Assembly (NCBI GenBank): GCA_026391215.1 | Contig: JAPLDX010000034.1 | Location: 1-64,000, forward strand | Length of the DNA stretch: 64,000 nucleotides | Source of the DNA: Bacteroidia bacterium | GTDB lineage: Bacteria; Bacteroidota; Bacteroidia; Bacteroidales; VadinHA17 | Direction: 5' to 3' | In this document: in pieces, positions 1 to 6,655 of the stretch | Layout of the letters: every line of letters starts with the position of its first letter | Position numbering within the stretch: position 1 is the stretch's first letter | Program-made: the position numbers and the translations under genes | The notes under the pieces: generated by a model | What the model was told of the DNA's origin: nothing | What the model saw: only the letters and a program-made list of their open reading frames with translations | The model's database searches: none

Positions 1-861
1 ATACGTAAAGTAAGGGAGAAAACACTTGGTGTCATTGGCGTTAATGTTCTGGTTGCCATGACAAATTTTGCGGATATGATAAAGACTTCCATCTCTGAAA
101 AGGCAGATATCATTATAGCGGGTGCAGGACTTCCACTTGATTTGCCATCCTTTTTAAAGAAAGACAGTATTACAAAGCTCGTACCTATTGTTTCATCGGC
201 CAGAGCGACTAAGATAATCTGTGAAAAGTGGAAAGCTAACTATGATTATCTGCCCGATGCTGTTATTGTTGAAGGACCAAAGGCAGGCGGACATCTGGGC
301 TTTAAGGAGGAGCAAATCGGGGACAATAATTATGCGCTTGAAAAGCTTGTTCCGGAAATCGTTAATGAGCTGAAACCTTTTGAAGAAAAATATAATCAAT
401 CTATTCCGCTTATTGCAGCAGGGGGGATCTATACAGGTGAGGATATTAATAACATAATGAAACTGGGAGCATCCGGCGTTCAAATGGGAACCAGATTTGT
501 AACCACCGATGAATGTGATGCCTCACCTGCGTTCAAACAGGCATACATTGATGCAGATGAGAAGGATATTGAAATAATAAAGAGTCCTGTTGGTATGCCT
601 GGGCGAGCTATTTTAAGCGATTTCCTCACCAAGGTGAAAGCCGGTAAAAAACAGCCGAAAAAATGTCCGTTTAAGTGTATCAAAACATGCGATATTTCCA
701 AAAGCCCTTATTGCATTATCATTGCACTTATAAATGCATTTAAAGGGAATTTTGAAAATGGCTTTGCTTTTGCCGGAAGCAATGCTTTCAGAGCAACTAA
801 AATATTGTCAGTAAAGGAGATCTTCCAATCTTTGTTAAAGGAGTATAATGAAAGTAAATAA
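1..861 (+). CDS. Nitronate monooxygenase (2-nitropropane dioxygenase family), 5' end outside window
   Basis: FMN-dependent TIM-barrel enzyme that oxidises alkyl nitronates, or a relative from this broad family. The frame is open from base 1 (GVNVLVAMTNF precedes the first internal ATG at 58), so the true start lies before the window and only about 286 codons are visible. Visible family motifs are the GGHLGF segment with the conserved His, the phosphate-binding AAGGIYTGEDI segment and the GVQMGTRF segment. The C-terminal part has five cysteines (CPFKCIKTCD and beyond), as in the longer Bacteroidota and Firmicutes members annotated as enoyl-ACP reductase-like or NMO. The assignment to the family is firm. 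The substrate cannot be read from the sequence. Confidence 0.88.
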   Translation: MRKVREKTLGVIGVNVLVAMTNFADMIKTSISEKADIIIAGAGLPLDLPSFLKKDSITKLVPIVSSARATKIICEKWKANYDYLPDAVIVEGPKAGGHLGFKEEQIGDNNYALEKLVPEIVNELKPFEEKYNQSIPLIAAGGIYTGEDINNIMKLGASGVQMGTRFVTTDECDASPAFKQAYIDADEKDIEIIKSPVGMPGRAILSDFLTKVKAGKKQPKKCPFKCIKTCDISKSPYCIIIALINAFKGNFENGFAFAGSNAFRATKILSVKEIFQSLLKEYNESK

Positions 862-869
862 CCTTTAAG

Positions 870-884
870 AACGTATTGTACGTT
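870..884 (+). terminator. Short hairpin after the nitronate monooxygenase gene
   Basis: Six-base arms AACGTA and TACGTT separated by TTG, starting nine bases after the stop codon. There is no clear T-run, so a role in termination is weak inference. Confidence 0.2.
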
Positions 885-912
885 TATATCATAAGCCCAA
901 ATCTTTCTTTAA

Positions 913-1071
913 ATGCTGTAATTGAAAATCATCGAGCAGATTACCAACACGGAGAATCCCTCCATGGACAAATATCTGCATGAGATAGCCAGGATTAATC
1001 TGATTACTGCAGAAGAAGAGGCCGACAAGTTTTTAACACATCGAATACTAAATCTTCTAGATTTAATATAA
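913..1071 (+). pseudogene. Relic of the RpoD (sigma-70) N-terminus
   Basis: Reading from 913 gives Met-Leu-stop and then an open stretch from 922 to the TAA at 1069-1071. That stretch contains LKIIEQITN, PSMDKYLHEIA and LITAEEEAD. This matches the conserved start of Bacteroidota primary sigma factors (MRQLKI-x-x-x-ITNRE...SLDKYLQEI...LITAEEE). The third codon is TAA where Gln (CAA or CAG) is expected. Similarity fades after the LITAEEE segment, and the ORF ends without any of the DNA-binding regions. It is a decayed copy of the first 40 or so codons, not a working sigma factor. No full rpoD is visible nearby. Confidence 0.7.
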
Positions 1072-1131
1072 ATGGTTTCCCAAATACCCTCAGTTCAATT
1101 CTATCACACGGCGAGCCTTTATCAACAGTAA

Positions 1132-1197
1132 GGGTTGCGATTTATGTTGTATACCTAAAGCCTATGCATCTGCAATGCAACATAAAGAGAGCAACCC
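1132..1197. repeat. Imperfect inverted repeat between rpoD relic and FISUMP gene
   Basis: The left arm 1132-1149 (GGGTTGCGATTTATGTTG) pairs with the right arm 1178-1197 (CAACATAAAGAGAGCAACCC), with two extra bases in the right arm and a loop of about 28 bases. No T-tract follows on either strand at once, and the next gene ends at 1217. It could be a decayed transposon end, a structured 3' UTR or a weak terminator for the minus-strand gene. The rest of 862-1216 shows nothing else beyond the rpoD relic. Confidence 0.55.
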
Positions 1198-1216
1198 GAG
1201 CACCTTCCCTGATTAA

Positions 1217-2875
1217 TTAATCCTTGATGCAACGTACTGAAAGCCCAGCAGTCATTAAGTCTTCGGATTTACGTATTTCCCCCGACTCCACAACCAGATA
1301 TCGCTTTAAGGCATTGGAGATGTCATACACTGAAGAACTCCAAAAGAAATTAGCCCACCCCATTAAATAAAAGTATCCATCATTGGTGTTGCGATAACCA
1401 CCAGGAACACCTGTAAATCCCGTTTCGTTAGTTGCTCCAGCATTAGGACTTAGCCAATGGATTGTACCGGTTTCTTTCAATTTACCACCAGCTACACTTT
1501 CTCCTCCTAAATAGGTTTCTAATGATGTCCATTCGGCATCTGTTGGAACGTGCCATCCAGCAGCGCAAAGTTTGCCTGTATTTACTGTGTACCAATTGTA
1601 CAGGGCACCATAAGTATTTTTATAAGCGGCCTGATTGTTATTATACCAGCAATAGCCTGGGGTGGTCAAAATCCTCCACGTTGTACCGTTTGTTACGAGT
1701 GGTATTGTAGCTCCGTCATTATATTTGGTGGTTTTTAAATTTTCTTTCATCCATATCTTGGTGCCTATAATAACAGTATTATAAATATTTCCATCTGCAT
1801 CTTTTACTATAGAGTCCTGGCTAACTGTTCCAGCGACATTGATATCTCCATTAACTATCAGGTTGTTCTGCAGGTTCAAAACTCCAGACACCTCAATTGT
1901 ATCTTTATTGGCCATTAATAGAGAGGCTTCTGTCTGATTTTGATCTATACCGATTATGTTGAAAGTAGAAGATGTTTCATTGGCAAGCGTCCTGACATAA
2001 AACTTTGTATTATTGGGTTCCACAATCATATACTCGCTTTCTGATCCCTTAGCCTTTCCAAAGCCCCCGATGGCAAAGCCTCCCTTTACAGCCTTTGATA
2101 TCGTATCGTTAAGATAGATCCTTGTACTGTCATGTGTTACACGCAGGTACTCTACACCCGGCTCTTTGCTTGTTCCAAATCCACCAATCGCAAATCCTCC
2201 TTTTACTCCCTTACCTGAACCGTTGTCAATATATGCTCTTATACTGTCAGGATTAACAACAAACAGGTTTTGGGATTGAGATTTATTTGTGCCAAAGCCT
2301 CCTATTGCAAATCCCCCCTTTGCTCCTTTTGCTCCATCATCAACATATATTCTCACTCCCTCATTATATACAGCAAAAACAGTCTGTCCCTCTTTATTCT
2401 TAACCTCAAACAATGCTTCCTCCATATCGCTCGTTTCTCCCGTTACAGCCAATTTCTTTACACTGCCGGTCAGCTTTTCGGCAACCATGGCATAAGGCAC
2501 TGTCCAAAGCTTTGCTGATCCGAGACTTTTCCAGGAATTCTGGTAATATAACTGCATCTTAATGAATAAGGATTTTGTCCAGTCCACTTCATTAAAGGTC
2601 AGCGCAGATCCGGACTGCCTTGTTCCTGTACCTATGATAAGGCTAAAAACACCGCTGGTGTTGGTCTTAACAGTCGAATGGAGTTCCTCCCAGACAACTA
2701 CAGGCGTTAAAGTATCAGAAAGAATGGCTGCTTTAACCTGCAGATTGGTATTCGCTACCGGCGCTCCAGTACTTGTATGTGCAACTGCCTGATAATTAAA
2801 GCCCTGTGGTACTTGTGAAGATAAAAGATAAAAACTCAGGGATAAAAGGAGAGAAAGAATGATTTTTGTTTTCAT
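1217..2875 (-). CDS. Secreted modular surface protein with GGFAIGGFG repeats and C-terminal FISUMP domain
   Basis: A 552-residue exported protein. Residues 1-20 are a signal peptide. Residues 21-175 are the N-terminal domain common in Bacteroidota adhesin-like proteins (QVPQGFNYQAVA...). Three repeats of about 39 residues follow, each with GGFAIGGFG, starting near 187, 226 and 265. From about 358 there is a Fibrobacter succinogenes major paralogous (FISUMP) domain: DADGNIYNTVIIG, WMKENL, YGALYNWYTVNTGKLCAAGW, GWHVPTDAEW and a final SVRCIKD. The two Cys residues in GKLCAAGW and SVRCI are typical of the domain. The first 180 residues and the repeats are paralogous to the broken gene at 3729-6408, which carries a different C-terminal end. 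The FISUMP function is unknown; a cell-surface or carbohydrate-related role is inference. Confidence 0.88.
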   Translation of the reverse strand: MKTKIILSLLLSLSFYLLSSQVPQGFNYQAVAHTSTGAPVANTNLQVKAAILSDTLTPVVVWEELHSTVKTNTSGVFSLIIGTGTRQSGSALTFNEVDWTKSLFIKMQLYYQNSWKSLGSAKLWTVPYAMVAEKLTGSVKKLAVTGETSDMEEALFEVKNKEGQTVFAVYNEGVRIYVDDGAKGAKGGFAIGGFGTNKSQSQNLFVVNPDSIRAYIDNGSGKGVKGGFAIGGFGTSKEPGVEYLRVTHDSTRIYLNDTISKAVKGGFAIGGFGKAKGSESEYMIVEPNNTKFYVRTLANETSSTFNIIGIDQNQTEASLLMANKDTIEVSGVLNLQNNLIVNGDINVAGTVSQDSIVKDADGNIYNTVIIGTKIWMKENLKTTKYNDGATIPLVTNGTTWRILTTPGYCWYNNNQAAYKNTYGALYNWYTVNTGKLCAAGWHVPTDAEWTSLETYLGGESVAGGKLKETGTIHWLSPNAGATNETGFTGVPGGYRNTNDGYFYLMGWANFFWSSSVYDISNALKRYLVVESGEIRKSEDLMTAGLSVRCIKD

Positions 2876-2891
2876 AGTGATGATAGGTATT

Positions 2892-3003
2892 AGAACTTTG
2901 AAAACGAGATAATTGTATGAAAGTTAGATCAAAAATTAACGCAAGTCAAATAAAAATCCATCCACCCGGGTACGACCTCAGAGGGAATGTCTCAAATGAG
3001 GCA
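2892..3003. repeat. 112-bp dispersed repeat, copy 1
   Basis: This block, just upstream of the FISUMP gene that starts at 2875, aligns without gaps to 11172-11283. About 96 of 112 positions match by eye. The most conserved core is around AAAATTAA...GCAAGTCAAATAAAAATC and GGAATGTCTCAAA. It begins near the start-codon-proximal leader of the 1217-2875 gene, so it may be duplicated promoter or leader DNA. Confidence 0.75.
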
Positions 3004-3057
3004 AGGAACAGCTGGATGATTTTGCTGAATGGTGCAGAAACGGACCCGGGTTAATTG

Positions 3058-3088
3058 TTGTATCACATGTGCATAAGAAGGAATTTTG
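3058..3088 (+). promoter_or_regulatory. Candidate Bacteroidota-type promoter for the 3121 gene
   Basis: TTG at 3058-3060, then 20 bases, then GAATTTTG at 3081-3088. This fits TTG-N19-23-TAnnTTTG at all positions but one. The start codon at 3121 lies 32 bases further on. Confidence 0.4.
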
Positions 3089-3120
3089 TATCTTAGAGAT
3101 AAATCTTAGATGAGGATAAA

Positions 3121-3690
3121 ATGTATTCCCGCACTCTGTTTATAGCTGGATTATTCCAGGTGATCTCAATTATTGCAGTGGCTCAGACAGACAAGAAAGC
3201 TGCTGAGCTGAAAAATCTCGAAGTCCCGGTAGCGAACGCCAAAGCCAGGGTGGCAATGAATGAAAAAAGAGTGGCAGCTGCTGATTCTCTCATTGATGCC
3301 GGGAAGATGATGATCACTGAAATAAAAGCAGAGCTTAAAGCCATCGATTCAGACAGCAGGAAGCTCGAAAAGAATTATGCTGCACAGCGTAAGCCGCTCA
3401 ACAAACTTGCCAATACCAGGGATAAAGCAGCAGCAAATAAGGCCAGAACAGATCTAAGGGCTCTTGAAACCAGGTACAAGACTGATAACAGAGCTCTTGA
3501 AACCAGGCTTAGAGATGCCTACAGAAAGCAGACAACAGCTATTGGTAATATCCAGAAAGGCAAAACATCCAGAAAGAATGCAATGGATGCTCTGAAGATT
3601 TCGAAAAATGCCCTTAAAGCAGTTCAGGCAAAATATGACGCTGCTGCCGCCCGGCTAAGCATACCGGGAAATGGACAGTTGGACAGTTAA
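3121..3690 (+). CDS. Secreted coiled-coil protein of unknown function
   Basis: A 189-residue product with a signal peptide (MYSRTLFIAGLFQVISIIAVAQ). The rest is almost entirely helical and charged, rich in Ala, Lys and Arg, with heptad-like spacing (ARVAMNEKRVAAADSLIDAG, LETRYKTDNRALETRLRDA). There is no catalytic motif and no lipobox. It resembles small periplasmic coiled-coil proteins. It is the only plus-strand gene in the first 19 kb apart from the window's first gene, stands alone with its own candidate promoter, and converges on the 3729 gene. I do not recognise the family. Confidence 0.75.
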   Translation: MYSRTLFIAGLFQVISIIAVAQTDKKAAELKNLEVPVANAKARVAMNEKRVAAADSLIDAGKMMITEIKAELKAIDSDSRKLEKNYAAQRKPLNKLANTRDKAAANKARTDLRALETRYKTDNRALETRLRDAYRKQTTAIGNIQKGKTSRKNAMDALKISKNALKAVQAKYDAAAARLSIPGNGQLDS

Positions 3691-3728
3691 GATAGCAACC
3701 AGAACGTCTTTAACCTGTTTAGATTATT

Positions 3729-5915
3729 CTATTTGCTTGCACTCGTAGCTAAAAATGCTTTTATCTGCTCAACATCTTGCTGAAGAGTCTGAAGTTGTGA
3801 TTTAAGATTGTCATTTTCTGATTTGTAGGAGTCGATCTGTTTCTGCTGTTCTTTTATTGCCTCAGTCAATACAGCGGTTATTTTATCATAGGCAACAGAC
3901 TTATATCCGTCTGAGCCGGTAACAACGACCTCTGGAACCACCGTTTCAAGTTCCTGAGCGATAAATCCGATATGTTTTCCCGAATCCCCTGATGGTTCGG
4001 GATCATTAGTCAGGTCATATCTGACACCACGAAGATTCATTACCATTTCAAGGGCGTATTCAATTGTGCAAATGTTCTTTTTATATCGGATATCAGAATT
4101 TGTGAGCCAGTCATATCCCGATTCCACACGGCCGTTGCCTCCGGCAATATCGAGTTTCTGCTGAGGGTCGACCATATTAATACCAACATTGCTGTTATAT
4201 AACACAGTGAAGGCATTTTTACGATTATCATTTGAAAAACCATTTCCTATTACAAAAACCGGATCGGTTGAGGTATAACCATTCGGAGTAGTCATGTTAG
4301 TTGTATCATTAAACATGCCAAGAACAAATGAAGAATTTGATTTTGCAATAGTTTCCCCACCGAATGCCGCAGAAGCATCTCCTTTTGCCTGAGAAGAATT
4401 GCCCATTGCAAATGAAAAGTCCCCTTTTGCTAATGTAAAACCTCCTAATGCAACAAATGCAGACCCACTAGATACAGGGCTTTGTCCGAAGGAGAAAGAA
4501 AAGGCACCCTGAGATAAACTTCCTGCTCCTCCTGCGAATGAATTTTCTCCAGAAGAAATAGTATGATTTCCAAATGCAGTTGTATAAGTACCGCTTGCCT
4601 GGGTATGATATCCGAAAGTAGTTGAGACTGGTCCACTTGATGCAGTTGATTCACCAAATGCAACAGAGGTATTTCCACTTGCCAGGGTATTTGATCCTAA
4701 TGCTGTAGATGTGATTCCTGTCGCTCGAGAATTTGAACCCATTGCAACTGATGCTCTTCCAATAGCTGAAGTAAATTCTCCAATTGCAGTTGATGCATCA
4801 GCACTTGCTTTAGTACTCTGTCCGAAGGAGAAAGAAAAAACTCCTTGCGATTCGCTGCCTGCACCTCCGGCAAATGAGTTTTCACCTGAAGCAATTGTGT
4901 TATTGTTAACTGCCATTGCAAAAGTTCCGGTCGCTTTTGTATACCATCCCATTGATGTTGAAAATCCTCCACTCGCTTTAGTTGATCTTCCCATTGATAT
5001 TGCTCCCCATCCTGTTGAGCTTGTTTCCAAGCCAAATGAAAATGAGTTTACGCCTATTGCTGTGTCTGCAACTCCCAGAGCAAAAGAACTGGCGCCAAGA
5101 GCTTGAGAACCCATTCCAAAAGCAAAAGAATATGGCCCTTTTGCGTATGCAACATCTGTAGTTTGTCCTAATGAATCAACCCCAGCACTACCGAATGCAA
5201 AGCTCCTGAATCCTTCAGCAATAGCTCCTCGTCCAAAAGCATAACTTTCATAACTCTTCGCCTGTGCCCACTGCCCGAAAGCAAACGAATTATCCCGATT
5301 TGCGACTGACTGATAACCAATTGAGGTTGAATAAATTCCACGTGCTATTGCCTGATATCCCATTGCCTGGGAATATTGTCCAATTGCCTTTGATTCATAT
5401 CCTGTTGCGAATGAGTTTATTCCCACACTGTCAGGCTTTTCAACCAGTACCCTGCCTGCAAGAAAAGCATTCTTCAAAGGATACCATAATATCTTGTTTT
5501 GTGATGGGTTGATTATGTTACTTATATCTGTTGAGACATTAAAATAATGTCCTGCCTTATCCTTAACTGTTCCAAATCCACCTATTGCAAATCCTCCTTT
5601 TGGTCCTTTTGTTGAGCTATTATCAATATATGCCCTGATACTGTCAGAGCTGACAAACAGATAATTCTGTGAACCGGCCTTGGTTGTTCCATATCCGCCA
5701 ATAGCAAATCCGCCCTTGACTGCTTTAACAGTATCATACAAATACATCCTGATGGAATCAGGCTTTACAATAAAATATGGCTTTGAAGACTCTTTTGTTG
5801 TCCCGAATCCGCCGATGGCAAAGCCTCCCTTAACTCCTTTTTCATCACCGTCGCTTACATAAACTCTAACACCCTCATACTTCGAACAAAGCCTCTTCGA
5901 GGTTGTCAGTTTCAC
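3729..5915 (-). CDS. C-terminal part of a frameshifted YadA-head / endosialidase-chaperone adhesin
   Basis: The real content starts at about residue 14 (EGVRVYV); the first 12 residues are a wrong-frame read of the upstream domain. Three GGFAIGGFG-type repeats start near residues 30, 68 and 107. A long run of YadA-head-like repeats of about 14 residues follows (SFAFG, SAAFG, SFAGGAGS, from about 166 to 560), which would form a left-handed trimeric beta-roll. From residue 606 there is an intramolecular chaperone of endosialidase (peptidase S74) domain: NSDIRYKKNI, HIGFIAQELE, VPEVV and AYDKITAVLTEAIKEQ. It ends in a coiled coil. In phage tailspikes and Bacteroidota adhesins the S74 domain trimerises and then cleaves itself off. 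The 5' part of the gene is the separate frame at 5875-6408. Confidence 0.85.
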   Translation of the reverse strand: MKLTTSKRLCSKYEGVRVYVSDGDEKGVKGGFAIGGFGTTKESSKPYFIVKPDSIRMYLYDTVKAVKGGFAIGGYGTTKAGSQNYLFVSSDSIRAYIDNSSTKGPKGGFAIGGFGTVKDKAGHYFNVSTDISNIINPSQNKILWYPLKNAFLAGRVLVEKPDSVGINSFATGYESKAIGQYSQAMGYQAIARGIYSTSIGYQSVANRDNSFAFGQWAQAKSYESYAFGRGAIAEGFRSFAFGSAGVDSLGQTTDVAYAKGPYSFAFGMGSQALGASSFALGVADTAIGVNSFSFGLETSSTGWGAISMGRSTKASGGFSTSMGWYTKATGTFAMAVNNNTIASGENSFAGGAGSESQGVFSFSFGQSTKASADASTAIGEFTSAIGRASVAMGSNSRATGITSTALGSNTLASGNTSVAFGESTASSGPVSTTFGYHTQASGTYTTAFGNHTISSGENSFAGGAGSLSQGAFSFSFGQSPVSSGSAFVALGGFTLAKGDFSFAMGNSSQAKGDASAAFGGETIAKSNSSFVLGMFNDTTNMTTPNGYTSTDPVFVIGNGFSNDNRKNAFTVLYNSNVGINMVDPQQKLDIAGGNGRVESGYDWLTNSDIRYKKNICTIEYALEMVMNLRGVRYDLTNDPEPSGDSGKHIGFIAQELETVVPEVVVTGSDGYKSVAYDKITAVLTEAIKEQQKQIDSYKSENDNLKSQLQTLQQDVEQIKAFLATSASK

Positions 5916-6408
5916 CTGTTACCGCAAGCTTTTTTAAAGGGGCTCCAATGTCATTTGTGACCATAGCATAAGGCACCGACCATAATCTTGATGTTCCCAG
6001 GTATTTCCATGCTCCCAGGTAATTGATCTGGATTTTCAGGAACAGGGGAGACATGGTCCAGTCGATATCGCTGAATGCAGAAGCTGATCCCGACTGTTTT
6101 ATACCTGTACCGATGACCAGGTTGAACACTCCGTTTACGTTGGTTTTGACTGCTGAATGCAGCTCTTCCCACACTATAACCGGGGTAAGGGTATCTGAGA
6201 GAATACTCATTTTTACCTGAATGGTAGTATTCATTATCGGTGCTCCTGCACTGTTATGTGCTACTGCCTGATAGTTGAATCCTTGAGGGATCTGGCTCAG
6301 GGCGGAGGGCGAAGGGCAGAGGGTTAAAAGGCACACGACACACGACACAAGCTTCGCCCACCGAAGCCAAGCGAAGGTGGGACACAGGGGGGAGAGTTTT
6401 GTTTTCAT
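5875..6408 (-). CDS. N-terminal part of the same frameshifted adhesin
   Basis: Start chosen at 6408 (MKTKLS) because the paralogue at 2875 begins MKTK. The longer frame to 6489 adds 27 residues read from low-complexity repeat DNA. The product has a signal peptide, then the PQGFNYQAVAHNSAGAP domain, and ends at TDNLEEALFEV followed by a stop. In the paralogue the same point reads LFEVKNKEGQTVFAVYNEGVR. Here the DNA goes directly from the LFEV codons to GAGGGTGTTAG in another frame. The net loss is 38 bases relative to the paralogue, which is not a multiple of three. The two frames at 3729-6408 were therefore one gene of about 880 codons. It is either a natural pseudogene or phase-variable. Confidence 0.8.
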   Translation of the reverse strand: MKTKLSPLCPTFAWLRWAKLVSCVVCLLTLCPSPSALSQIPQGFNYQAVAHNSAGAPIMNTTIQVKMSILSDTLTPVIVWEELHSAVKTNVNGVFNLVIGTGIKQSGSASAFSDIDWTMSPLFLKIQINYLGAWKYLGTSRLWSVPYAMVTNDIGAPLKKLAVTGETDNLEEALFEV

Positions 6409-6475
6409 GGAGGTAACGGCTTTTAGGCTTAACGGCTCAACGGCGCAAAGGCGTAAAGGCCCTTGATCCGGGAGC
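6299..6475. repeat. Low-complexity repeats in the signal-peptide and leader region of the adhesin
   Basis: Three motifs are visible: seven-base units GGGCGGA/GGGCGAA/GGGCAGA (about 6299-6323), CACACGA repeats (about 6332-6349) with a hairpin CCCACC...GGTGGG just beyond, and an AACGGC/AAAGGC-type stretch (about 6421-6470). They lengthen the signal peptide compared with the paralogue and add cysteines to it. Such mini-repeats are common intergenic debris in this phylum. Confidence 0.55.
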
Positions 6476-6655
6476 CTGTGGTTTAACATATAAAATTGAA
6501 AACCAATGAATTTAATTTAAAGTTATAACAAAAAAGGAACGAAGGCAAGTTTTATTGACCAACGATCTAAGAATGTGGAGTATGATGATTAATCAGTTGA
6601 CAAATCCACTCATCGAAGTCCCCCCCTATTGGGGACCTAGTCAATGGACAAGTCG

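Noticed and set aside
3729..6408. CRISPR array from the regular repeats
   Set aside because: The periodic sequence is protein-coding YadA-head repeats of about 42 bases in frame, with varying sequence and no identical spacer/repeat pattern.
5875..6489. Start of the adhesin N-terminal frame at 6489
   Set aside because: The extra 27 residues come from repeat-like DNA; the paralogue begins MKTK, which fits the Met at 6408.
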